From JAWKHR01 sp041394725 (GTDB taxonomy: Bacteria > Acidobacteriota > Vicinamibacteria > Vicinamibacterales > SCN-69-37): DNA of 64,000 nt. Shown here piece after piece: positions 41,642 through 49,674 of the stretch. Position 1 is the stretch's first letter. Every line of letters starts with the position of its first letter. The stretch lies in assembly GCA_041394725.1 (NCBI GenBank), contig JAWKHR010000036.1, positions 1 to 64,000 on the forward strand, in the 5' to 3' direction. The notes under the pieces are model-generated. The model was not told the origin of the DNA. It searched no databases and saw nothing but the letters and a program-made list of their open reading frames with translations. The position numbers and the translations under genes were made by a program.

Positions 41642-44600
41642 ATGTATCTCGAGCTGCACACCGCATCGGCCTTCTCGTTTCTCGACGGCGCGTCGCTGCC
41701 CGCCACGCTCATCGAGCGCGCGGCCGATCTCGGCTATCCGGCGATCGCGCTGCTCGATCGCGACGGCCTGTACGGCGCGCCGCAGTTCTACCGTGCCGCG
41801 AAGGCCGCCGGCCTCAAGGCCATCGTCGGCGCGGAACTCACGATCGGTCCGCCCGATGATCCCCGGGCGTCGTCGTCGGGGGGGCGGGCGCCGTCGTCAG
41901 GTTCCCGAACGCCGAGCGCCGACCGCCGACCGCCGTCGTCGTTCTCCCCGCCCAGTGCCCAGCGCCCGGCGCCTGCGCTCTGGACGCTGCCCGTGCTCGT
42001 CCAGAACGCCGAGGGCTACCGGCAGCTGTGCCGGGTCATCACCCGGGCGAAGCTCCGGTCGCCGAAGGGCGAATGCCGGCTGACGCTGGCCGATCTCGAG
42101 GGCCAGGCGGGGGGACTCGTCGCGCTCGTCGGGCGCGAGGCGTTGCGGGCGGAACGGCACGGCGTCGGCGGGCTCGTGGATCAGCTCGTCGGCACGTTCG
42201 GCCGGACGAACGTCTGGGTCGAGCTGCAGCGGCACCTCCGGCGCGACGAGCAGGGCGATCTGCAGGCGCTCGTCGATCTGGCGTCGGCGTTCCGCGTGCC
42301 GGTGATGGCGTCGAACGGCGTCCGGTTCGCGTCGCCGGAGGCGCGGCCGCTCTACGACGTCCTCACCAGCATCCGGCTGAAGACGACGCTCGCGCGGGCG
42401 GGGCGGCGGCTGGCGGTCAACGCGGAGCGGTACCTGAAGCCGCCGGAGGTCATGGCGCGCATGTTCTCGGACCTGCCGCAGGCGCTCGCGGGCACCGAGG
42501 CGCTGGCCGAGCGGCTCGAGTTCACGCTCGCGAACCTCGGCTACCGGTTTCCGGACTATCCGGTGCCGGCGGGGGAGACGCAGGCGTCGTTCCTGCGACG
42601 GCTGACGCAGGTCGGCGCGCGGGATCGGTACCGGCCGTATCACGACCGCGCGCGCGCGCAGATCCGGCGCGAGCTCGACCTGATCGAGAAGCTCGACCTG
42701 GCCGGCTACTTCCTCATCGTCTGGGACCTCGTCAACTTCTGCCGGCAGCAGGGGATTCTCGTGCAGGGGCGCGGGTCGGCCGCCAACAGCGCGGTCTGCT
42801 ACGCGCTCGGGATCACCGCGGTCGATCCGGTCGGCATGGAGCTGCTGTTCGAACGCTTCCTGTCGGAGGAGCGCGGCGAGTGGCCGGACATCGACCTGGA
42901 CCTGCCGAGCGGCGACCGGCGCGAGCGTGTCATCCAGTACGTGTACGAGCGCTACGGGACGCTGGGGGCCGCGATGACGGCCAACGTCATCTCCTACCGC
43001 GGCCGGAGCGCCGCGCGCGAGGTGGGGAAGGTGCTCGCGCTCGACACGGAGGAGATCGACCGGCTCGCGCGGCTGATGAGCCAGTTCGAGTTCGTCGACC
43101 CGGAGGAGACCATCGGCCGCAACCTCCGGGAATCGGGCCTCGACCCGGACGACCCGCGCTACGCGCAGTTCGCGAGGCTCTGGCGCGAAATCCAGGACCT
43201 GCCGCGCCACCTCGGCCAGCACTCGGGCGGCATGGTCGTCTGCCAGGGGCGGCTGGACGAGGTCGTGCCGCTCGAGAACGCCTCGATGCCGGGGCGGGTC
43301 GTCGTGCAGTGGGACAAGGACGACTGCGCGGACCTGGGGATCGTAAAGGTGGATCTGCTCGGCCTCGGGATGATGGCGGCGCTCGAGGACGCATTGTCGA
43401 TCATCAACACGAACGACGCCGGGCCGAAGGTCGATCTCGCCCATCTTCCCCCGGACGACCCCGCCGTCTACCGCATGCTGCAGGAGGCCGACACGGTCGG
43501 CGTGTTCCAGGTGGAGTCGCGCGCGCAGATGGCGACGCTGCCGCGGCTGCGGCCGGAGCACTTCTACGATCTCGTCGTCGAGGTCGCGATCATCCGGCCC
43601 GGGCCCATCGTCGGCAACATGGTGCATCCGTACCTCCGGCGGCGGCGCGGGCAGGAACCGGTGACGTATCCGCACCCGCGGCTCGAGCCGGTGCTGAAGC
43701 GGACGCTCGGCGTGCCGCTGTTCCAGGAACAGCTGCTGCGGATGGCGATGGTCGTCGCGGACTTCAGCGGCGGCGAGGCCGAGGAACTGCGCCGTGCGAT
43801 GGGCTTCAAGCGATCCGTCAGGCGGATGCAGCAGATCGAGACGAAGCTGCGGGCCGGCATGGCCCGGAACGGCATCACGCCCGAGGCGGCCGACCAGATC
43901 GTGCAGTCGATCACGTCGTTCGCGCTCTACGGGTTTCCCGAGTCGCACGCGGCGAGCTTCGCGCTCATCGTCTATGCCAGCGCGTACCTCAAGGCGCACT
44001 ACCCGGCGGCGTTCTACACGGCGCTGCTCAACAACCAGCCGATGGGGTTCTACCACCCGGCCACGCTGGTCAAGGACGCCCAGCGCCGCGGCGTCCGGTT
44101 CGCGCCGGTGGACGTACAGGTCTCGGGCTGGGACTGCGCGGTGCAGGACGACGGCGCCATCCGCCTCGGCCTGCGCTGTGTCCGCGGCCTTCGCGAGGAG
44201 GCGGGTCGGAGGATCGAGGCCGCGCCGCCCGGGGACGTCCGAGCGCCGAGCGCCGAACGCCGAGCGCCGCCCGTGAACTCACCAGTGCCCGGTGCCCAGC
44301 GCCCAGTGCCGACAAGATTCACGTCGATGGACGACCTCGTCGCCCGCGCCCGGCTCCGGCAGGACGAGGTGCGCCTCCTGGCCGAGGTCGGCGCGCTCGT
44401 CTCGCTCGGCGGCGATCGCCGATCCGCGCTCTGGCAGGCCGAACGCGCCGGCCGCCCGGCTGGGCCGCTGCTGCACGAGATCGGCGATCAACGTCGGCGG
44501 TCGGCGGTCGGCGCGCGGCTCTCGGGCGCCACGTCTCACGACGAGCCGACGGGCGCCGAACACGACGACCCTCGGGCGCCGACCGCCGACGGCCGAGCGC

Positions 44601-45088
44601 CGGAACGAGCACCGTCTTCCCAAGCGCCGAACGCCGAGGACCGAGCGCCGGAACGATCGCCCCTCCCGCCGATGTCCCTCCTCGAGCGGGTGAAGGCGGA
44701 CTACGACGGCACGGGGCTCACGATCGGGCCGCACCCGATGGCGCTCGTCCGGGCGTCGCTCGCGCCGATGGGGGTGGCGCGCGCGGCGGATCTCAGGCGG
44801 ATCCGGACCGGCCGGCGCGTGCGCGTGGCCGGCGCGGTCATCACGCGGCAGCGGCCCGGCACCGCCAAGGGGTTCGTGTTCCTCTCGCTCGAGGACGAGA
44901 CGGGCATCTCGAACATCATCGTCAACCCGGACACGTTCGCCGCCTTCAAGCGGACGATCGTGGACGAGCCCTACCTCATCGTCGAGGGCGTGCTCCAGGA
45001 CCAGACCGGCGCGATTTCGATCAAGGCCGATCGCGTGGACGCGCTCCGCTACGGCGGTCCCGAAGCCGACTCGCACGACTTCCACTGA
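41642..45088 (+). CDS. dnaE2: Error-prone DNA polymerase DnaE2
   Basis: 1148 residues from ATG 41642 (an in-frame TTG at 41612 is possible). PHP domain at the start (MYLELHTASAFSFLDGAS), where the usual LHxHS has lost its second His; polymerase palm with RGSAANSAVCYALGI and the catalytic PDIDLDLPSG; fingers with FQVESRAQMATLPRL; SHAASFALIVYASAYLKAHY; and C-terminal OB fold (RVRVAGAVITRQRPGTAKG). It does translesion synthesis with ImuA/ImuB. Three Pro/Arg/Ser-rich insertions (about residues 75-115, 863-895 and 947-1011) are repeat-derived and unusual. The OB fold and palm are intact, so activity is expected. Confidence 0.93.
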   Translation: MYLELHTASAFSFLDGASLPATLIERAADLGYPAIALLDRDGLYGAPQFYRAAKAAGLKAIVGAELTIGPPDDPRASSSGGRAPSSGSRTPSADRRPPSSFSPPSAQRPAPALWTLPVLVQNAEGYRQLCRVITRAKLRSPKGECRLTLADLEGQAGGLVALVGREALRAERHGVGGLVDQLVGTFGRTNVWVELQRHLRRDEQGDLQALVDLASAFRVPVMASNGVRFASPEARPLYDVLTSIRLKTTLARAGRRLAVNAERYLKPPEVMARMFSDLPQALAGTEALAERLEFTLANLGYRFPDYPVPAGETQASFLRRLTQVGARDRYRPYHDRARAQIRRELDLIEKLDLAGYFLIVWDLVNFCRQQGILVQGRGSAANSAVCYALGITAVDPVGMELLFERFLSEERGEWPDIDLDLPSGDRRERVIQYVYERYGTLGAAMTANVISYRGRSAAREVGKVLALDTEEIDRLARLMSQFEFVDPEETIGRNLRESGLDPDDPRYAQFARLWREIQDLPRHLGQHSGGMVVCQGRLDEVVPLENASMPGRVVVQWDKDDCADLGIVKVDLLGLGMMAALEDALSIINTNDAGPKVDLAHLPPDDPAVYRMLQEADTVGVFQVESRAQMATLPRLRPEHFYDLVVEVAIIRPGPIVGNMVHPYLRRRRGQEPVTYPHPRLEPVLKRTLGVPLFQEQLLRMAMVVADFSGGEAEELRRAMGFKRSVRRMQQIETKLRAGMARNGITPEAADQIVQSITSFALYGFPESHAASFALIVYASAYLKAHYPAAFYTALLNNQPMGFYHPATLVKDAQRRGVRFAPVDVQVSGWDCAVQDDGAIRLGLRCVRGLREEAGRRIEAAPPGDVRAPSAERRAPPVNSPVPGAQRPVPTRFTSMDDLVARARLRQDEVRLLAEVGALVSLGGDRRSALWQAERAGRPAGPLLHEIGDQRRRSAVGARLSGATSHDEPTGAEHDDPRAPTADGRAPERAPSSQAPNAEDRAPERSPLPPMSLLERVKADYDGTGLTIGPHPMALVRASLAPMGVARAADLRRIRTGRRVRVAGAVITRQRPGTAKGFVFLSLEDETGISNIIVNPDTFAAFKRTIVDEPYLIVEGVLQDQTGAISIKADRVDALRYGGPEADSHDFH
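41920..41975 (+). repeat. GAACGCCGA / CCCAGTGCCC repeat insertion 1 in dnaE2
   Basis: A run of GCCGA(A/G)CGCC-type units followed by CCCAGTGCCCAGCGCCC, in frame within the PHP region of dnaE2. The same two modules recur, in the same order, at 44237-44311 in the same gene, and the first module again at 56011-56040 in an intergenic gap. Confidence 0.55.
44237..44311 (+). repeat. GAACGCCGA / CCCAGTGCCC repeat insertion 2 in dnaE2
   Basis: Units of CCGAGCGCCGA, CCGAACGCCGAG, then CAGTGCCCGGTGCCC and CAGCGCCCAGTGCC. In frame between the polymerase core and the C-terminal OB fold. A third, more diverged insertion (44488-44670) carries GCGCCGAACGCCGA again. Confidence 0.55.
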
Positions 45089-45119
45089 ACGGCTGAGCGC
45101 CCGCCGGGGACCCGGTATC

Positions 45120-46106
45120 ATGTCCCCCGTGTCCGCGCCGCTCCGCCTGGCCTTCCTCGGCTGTGGCTTCATCACCCGGGTCCACAGCCGCCACCTGCGG
45201 GCGCTCGGGCGCGACCTGACCTGGAGCTACGCGAGCCGCGACGCCGCGAAGGCCGAGGACTTCCGGCGCCGGCTGGGCGGCGCGAAGAGCTACGGCGACT
45301 ACCGGGCCGCGATTGCCGACCCGGAGGTCGACGCGGTCGTCGTCGCGGTGCCGCCGGCGCTCCATCGAGACCTCGCGCTGGAGGCGCTGGCGGCGGGCAA
45401 GCACGTGCTCGTCGAGAAGCCGGCGTTCCCGGCGATGGCCGACTACGAGACCGTCCGCGCGGCCCGCGAGGCCGCGGGGCGGACCGTGCTCGTCGGCGAG
45501 AACGACCACTACAAGCCGCTGGCGGTCTGCCTGCGCGGCCTGCTCGCGAACGGGGTGATCGGCGACCTGGTCTTCGGGCACTTCGTGACGATCGCGAAGC
45601 GTCTGAAGACGGCCGACGACTGGCGCAACGACGAGACGATGGCGGGGGGCGACGCGTTCTTCGAGGAGGGCATCCACTGGCTGCACGTCGCGGGCAGCCT
45701 CGGCCCGGCGATCACCCGGGCGCACGGGCTGCGGCCGATCCTGCCGCCGGCCGGGCCGGACCGCCGGCGCAAGAGCATGCTCGTGGCCTTCCACTACGAC
45801 ACCGGTGCGGTCGGCGCGCTCTACTACAGCCGCGAGGTGCCGTCGCTCTTCCGCGGCCTGCGCCTGTCGAAGCTGTTCGGCCGCGACGGCGTCATCTCGT
45901 TCGAGTCGAACGGCGCCCTGGTCGTCGTGCGCGGTCGCGGGCTGCCGCGCGCCTACCTGCCGGGATTCCGCGACATCCGGGGCTACCAGGCGATGTATCG
46001 TGATTTCGTCCGCGCCGCGCGGACCGGCGTGCCGCCCGAGATGAGCCTCGAGCGGGCCATGGACGACCAGCGCCTGATGGACCAGATCTACGCCAGCCTC
46101 GACTGA
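45120..46106 (+). CDS. Gfo/Idh/MocA-family NAD(P)-dependent oxidoreductase
   Basis: 328 residues. The Rossmann fold starts with LRLAFLGCGFITRVHSRHL; VVVAVPPALHRDLALEALAAGKHVLVEKP carries the EKP motif (18-residue core LALEALAAGKHVLVEKP); the second domain has FFEEGIHWLHVAGS, with a catalytic-like His. Family members oxidise sugars, inositols or related polyols using NAD(P). The next gene encodes a GMC oxidoreductase (8 bp away) and then a VOC protein, so the three probably act in one small-molecule pathway. The substrate is unknown. Confidence 0.85.
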   Translation: MSPVSAPLRLAFLGCGFITRVHSRHLRALGRDLTWSYASRDAAKAEDFRRRLGGAKSYGDYRAAIADPEVDAVVVAVPPALHRDLALEALAAGKHVLVEKPAFPAMADYETVRAAREAAGRTVLVGENDHYKPLAVCLRGLLANGVIGDLVFGHFVTIAKRLKTADDWRNDETMAGGDAFFEEGIHWLHVAGSLGPAITRAHGLRPILPPAGPDRRRKSMLVAFHYDTGAVGALYYSREVPSLFRGLRLSKLFGRDGVISFESNGALVVVRGRGLPRAYLPGFRDIRGYQAMYRDFVRAARTGVPPEMSLERAMDDQRLMDQIYASLD

Positions 46107-46114
46107 CCGATCCG

Positions 46115-47713
46115 ATGACCGCCGATCGCTACGACATCATCATCATCGGCACCGGCGCGGGCGGCGGCACCATGGCCCGCGCGCTCGCGGGATCCGGGGC
46201 GCGGCTGCTCGTCCTCGAGCGCGGCGAGGCCGTGCCGCGCGAGGCCGCGAACTGGGACCCGGCCGTCGTCTGGCGCGAGCTGCGGTATCGCACGCGCGAG
46301 CGCTGGCTCGACGAGGCGGACCGCGAGTTCGTGCCTTACGCGCACTACGGCGTCGGCGGCAACACGAAGTTCTGGGGCAGCGTGCTGTACCGGCTGCGGC
46401 GCGAGGACTTCGGCGAGCTGGAGCACGAGGACGGCGTCTCGCCGGCCTGGCCGATCGACTACGAGACGCTCGCGCCCTGGTACGACCGCGCCGAGGCGCT
46501 CTACGAGGTGCACGGCGCCACCGGCGACGACCCGACGGAGCCGCCGCGCGGCCCGTACCCGTTCCCGGCTGTCGCGCACGCCCCCAACATGGCGCGGCTG
46601 GCCGCTGGGCTGCGCGGCCTCGGCCTGCACCCGTCGCCGCTGCCGCTCGGTCTCCGGCGTCCCGGTGAGCCGGGCGGGTGCATCCTGTGCCGCACCTGCA
46701 ACTCCTTCCCGTGCCGGCTTGGCGCGAAGAGCGACGCCGAGGTCTGCGGCATCGAGCCCGCCGCCGCGTCGGGTGACGTGACGCTCGAGACCGGCGCGTT
46801 CGTGCGCCGGCTCGTGACCGATCCCTCCGGCGCGCGCGTCGTCGCGGTGGAGGTCGAGCGGGGCGGCGAGGTCCGGCGCCTCGAGGCGGGGCTGGTCGTG
46901 GTCGCCTGCGGCGCCGTCAACTCGGCGGCCCTGCTGCTGCGGTCGGCGTCCGACCGGCACCCGGACGGCCTCGCGAACTCGTCGGGTCTGGTCGGCCGAC
47001 GCTACATGGCGCACCTCGCGACGATGATGCAGGGGTTCTCGCCGTGGCGGGTCAACCGCGACGAGTTCCAGAAGACGCTCGCGATCAACGACTTCTACCT
47101 GCGCGGGCCGGACACCCGGTTCCCGCTGGGACAGATCCAGTCGCAGGGGCGGACGCACGCGGTGATGGCGAAGGTCGTCGGCGACGGCTGGCACTGGGGG
47201 CCGATCCGCTGGCGGCACATTCCGCTCTGGGCCTATGAGGCCTGGGTCTCGCGCGCCGTCGACTGGCTCGCGATGACCGAGGACCTGCCGCGGCCGGAGA
47301 ACCGGGTCACGCTGGCGCCCGACGGCCGCGTGCGGCTGGCCTACCGGCCGAACAACGCGCGCGCGCACGCGCGCCTGGTCGAGGCGCTCCGCGGTCTGCT
47401 GCAGCAGCTGGGGTACTGGTCGCCGAGGGTGTTCGCGCACTCGACGGGCGCGCGCAACACGACGCACCAGTGCGGCACGCTGGTGTTCGGCCGGGACCCG
47501 CGCATCTCGGTCCTCGATCCCTTCTGCCGGACGCACGACGTCGAGAACCTGTTCGTCGTGGACGCCTCGTTCTTCCCGTCGTCGGCGGCCGTGAACCCGG
47601 CGCTGACGATCATCGCGCAGGCGCTGCGCGTGGCCGATCACATCCGGGGCGGCGACGGCGCGCGGGCGGCGGCGGCCACCGGGTCCGAATCCGTGGGACA
47701 CTCCACGCACTGA
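46115..47713 (+). CDS. GMC-family FAD-dependent oxidoreductase with a Cys cluster
   Basis: 532 residues. FAD-binding DIIIIGTGAGGGTMARAL at the start, YGVGGNTKFWGSVLYR (GMC signature 1 region), VVACGAVNSAALLL, and the C-terminal HSTGARNTTHQCGTLVFG ... LFVVDASFFPSSAAVNPALTI with His and Asn expected in catalysis. A CX2CX2CX4C segment (CILCRTCNSFPC, about 189-200) resembles the iron-sulfur-binding insert of FAD-glucose dehydrogenases, suggesting electron transfer to a quinone or cytochrome rather than O2. It is in an operon with Gfo/Idh/MocA and VOC genes. Sugars or polyols are likely substrates; exact one unknown. Confidence 0.82.
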   Translation: MTADRYDIIIIGTGAGGGTMARALAGSGARLLVLERGEAVPREAANWDPAVVWRELRYRTRERWLDEADREFVPYAHYGVGGNTKFWGSVLYRLRREDFGELEHEDGVSPAWPIDYETLAPWYDRAEALYEVHGATGDDPTEPPRGPYPFPAVAHAPNMARLAAGLRGLGLHPSPLPLGLRRPGEPGGCILCRTCNSFPCRLGAKSDAEVCGIEPAAASGDVTLETGAFVRRLVTDPSGARVVAVEVERGGEVRRLEAGLVVVACGAVNSAALLLRSASDRHPDGLANSSGLVGRRYMAHLATMMQGFSPWRVNRDEFQKTLAINDFYLRGPDTRFPLGQIQSQGRTHAVMAKVVGDGWHWGPIRWRHIPLWAYEAWVSRAVDWLAMTEDLPRPENRVTLAPDGRVRLAYRPNNARAHARLVEALRGLLQQLGYWSPRVFAHSTGARNTTHQCGTLVFGRDPRISVLDPFCRTHDVENLFVVDASFFPSSAAVNPALTIIAQALRVADHIRGGDGARAAAATGSESVGHSTH

Positions 47714-47715
47714 CC

Positions 47716-48228
47716 ATGAGAGCGAGATCCTTCAGTCACGTCGGCATCACCGTCTCGGACTTCAACCGGGCCGTGCGCTTCTACTCGGACATCTTCGGCT
47801 GCCCGCTGGTGGGCGTGGCCGACACGCCGCCGGAGCGCGTGCGGACGTTCTTCGGCGTGGACGCGCCGGCGCCGGCCTGCAAGATCGGGTGGGTCCGGGT
47901 CCCGGGCGGCGGGATTCTCGAGATTTTCGCGTTCGAACCGACGGAGCCGCCCGTCGAGATCCCATGGAACCGGATCGGCCTGACGCATTTCAGCTTCAAC
48001 GTGCGCAACACGCAGCGCTGGTACGACTACCTGAAGTCGAAGGGCGTCGAGTGCCTGAGTCCCCCGGAGAAGTCCCCGCGCGGGCACACGTTCTTCTTCG
48101 TGCGTGATTTCGACGGCAACCTGATCGAGATGATCGACCTCGGCTACATGCACTGGGTGCTGCAGTGGCTGGGGCCGCTCGGCGGCATCCTGTTCCGGCG
48201 GGGGATGTACAAGCAGTATTACGGGTAG
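47716..48228 (+). CDS. VOC-superfamily (glyoxalase/dioxygenase-like) protein
   Basis: 170 residues with two beta-alpha-beta-beta-beta modules. FSHVGITVSDFNRAVRFYSDIFG starts the first; IGLTHFSFNVRNTQRWYDYLKSKGV and FFFVRDFDGNLIEMIDL the second. His and Glu metal ligands are visible (H9, E in GGGILEIF, H in LTHFSF, E in NLIEM). It is the last gene of the Gfo-GMC-VOC set, two bases after the GMC stop. The TAG stop is the second to fourth base of a perfect 34-bp inverted-repeat arm. The reaction could be isomerisation, dioxygenation or resistance-type; I cannot choose. Confidence 0.8.
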   Translation: MRARSFSHVGITVSDFNRAVRFYSDIFGCPLVGVADTPPERVRTFFGVDAPAPACKIGWVRVPGGGILEIFAFEPTEPPVEIPWNRIGLTHFSFNVRNTQRWYDYLKSKGVECLSPPEKSPRGHTFFFVRDFDGNLIEMIDLGYMHWVLQWLGPLGGILFRRGMYKQYYG

Positions 48229-48333
48229 GGTCAGGTCTTGGATCGCAGCCTCGGCGGCGTCACGATGACGAAACTGAAATACGGTTTCATCATCGTCAGG
48301 CCGCCGAGGCTGCGATCCAAGACCTGACCCTAC
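48225..48333. repeat. Palindromic intergenic repeat, copy 2 (family shared with 3743-3850)
   Basis: Left arm 48225-48258 and right arm 48300-48333 are perfect 34-bp inverted repeats beginning GTAGGGTCAGGTCTTGGATC; the stem continues with few mismatches (GATGACGAAAC against GTTTCATCATC) to a short loop TGAAATAC. It exactly fills the space between convergent genes, and the GTAG/CTAC ends supply the TAG stops of both (48226-48228 plus strand, 48330-48332 minus strand). Arms share 15-20 bases with the copy at 3743-3850. Bidirectional terminator activity is likely. Confidence 0.85.
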
Positions 48334-49613
48334 AACTCCTTCGCCAGCGTCTCCATCGCGTCGCCGAACGTGTCGACTTCCTCGAGCGTGGTGTAGACGT
48401 TCGGCGTGATGCGGACGCCCTGGTACTCGGCGTGGCCGATCGGGGTGGCCAGGATGCGCCACTTCGACCAGAGGCGCGACGTGATGTCGCCCGGCTTCAC
48501 GCCCTCGAAGCCGACCGTGCCGATCGCGCACGAGAGCTTCGGATCCAGGCTCGTGTGCAGCTGGACGCGCGGGATCTTCGTGAGGCGGTCGGCCCAGCGC
48601 GCCTTGAGGTAGCGCAGGCGCGCGGCCTTGCGCTCGACGCCGATGCCGTGGTGGAACGTCAGCGCCTCGGCGATCGCGTTGTGCGTCGCGGCGGGGTGCG
48701 TGCCGATCTCCTCGAACTTCCGGATGTTGTCCTTCAGCGAGGCCGGCGGCGGCTGCATCGCCCAGTGGTTCGCGATCCGGTCGGGCCGCACGTAGAGGAA
48801 CCCGGTCCCGATGGGCGCCAGCAGCCATTTGTGCAGGCTCGTGCCGTAGTAGTCGCAGTCGAAGTCGCTCAGGTCGAAGGGGAAGTGCGCGTAGGCGTGC
48901 GCGCCGTCCACGATCGTCGTGATCCCGCGCGACCGGGCGAGCGCGCAGATCTCCTTCGCCGGGAAGATGTGGCCCGTCAGGTTCGTGATGTGGCAGAAGT
49001 GGATGACCCTCGTGGCCGGCGTGATCGCGGCCTCGAAGCGGCGCACGAGGTCGGCCTGCGCCGGCGGCACCGGGAACGAGATCTTCGTCAGCCTGATGCC
49101 GTCGCGCGCGACCCGCTGGTCCCACGTCTGGAGCATCCGGCCGTAGTCCTGGTTGGTGGTCAGCACCTCGTCGCCGGGCTTCAGGTCGAGCCCGAGCTGG
49201 GCGATCTGGAGCGCCTCGCTCGCGTTGCGCGTGATGGCGATGTGCTCGGGATCCACGCCGGCGTCCGCCGCGAGCATGCGCCGCACGTTCTCGATGCCCG
49301 GCTCGACGATCTGCCACATGTGGTACGCCGGCGCCTGGTTCGAGATGTCCAGGTACCGCTTCATCGCCTCGTGCACGACGCGCGGGCTGGGGCAGACGCC
49401 GCCGTTGTTGAGGTTGATCATCGAGCGGTCGAGCGTGAATGCCTGCTGGACCTCGCGCCAGTAGAACTCGTCGCGCGCGACCTCCAGCGGATCCTGGGTG
49501 GCGACGGCCGCCGAGGCCTCGAGCAGCCGCGCGAGGCCGTCCGGGTTGAAGGTCGCGAGTGCCGTCGCGCCCACCGCGCTCGTCCGCCGCAGAAACTGTC
49601 GTCGCGTGACCAT
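48330..49613 (-). CDS. Tat-exported class V aminotransferase-fold PLP enzyme
   Basis: 427 residues. N-terminal twin-arginine signal (TRRQFLRRTSAVGATALA). PLP-enzyme fold type I: LNNGGVCPSP, TRNASEALQIAQLGL, the PLP-stacking and Asp region VDGAHAYAHFPFDL and the Schiff-base Lys in YYGTSLHKWLLAPIGTG. Closest pattern is isopenicillin-N-epimerase-like / cysteine desulfurase-like proteins. Export suggests it acts in the periplasm, folded with cofactor. The stop lies in the palindromic repeat. An amidohydrolase lies upstream on the same strand (61 bp), so a shared role in catabolism of a modified amino acid is possible. Confidence 0.85.
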   Translation of the reverse strand: MVTRRQFLRRTSAVGATALATFNPDGLARLLEASAAVATQDPLEVARDEFYWREVQQAFTLDRSMINLNNGGVCPSPRVVHEAMKRYLDISNQAPAYHMWQIVEPGIENVRRMLAADAGVDPEHIAITRNASEALQIAQLGLDLKPGDEVLTTNQDYGRMLQTWDQRVARDGIRLTKISFPVPPAQADLVRRFEAAITPATRVIHFCHITNLTGHIFPAKEICALARSRGITTIVDGAHAYAHFPFDLSDFDCDYYGTSLHKWLLAPIGTGFLYVRPDRIANHWAMQPPPASLKDNIRKFEEIGTHPAATHNAIAEALTFHHGIGVERKAARLRYLKARWADRLTKIPRVQLHTSLDPKLSCAIGTVGFEGVKPGDITSRLWSKWRILATPIGHAEYQGVRITPNVYTTLEEVDTFGDAMETLAKEL

Positions 49614-49674
49614 GGCCGTCTCCTGCGCGCCACCCGGATCCCGGCGCCGGCCGGGGCCCGGAGTCCGGCGCGTG

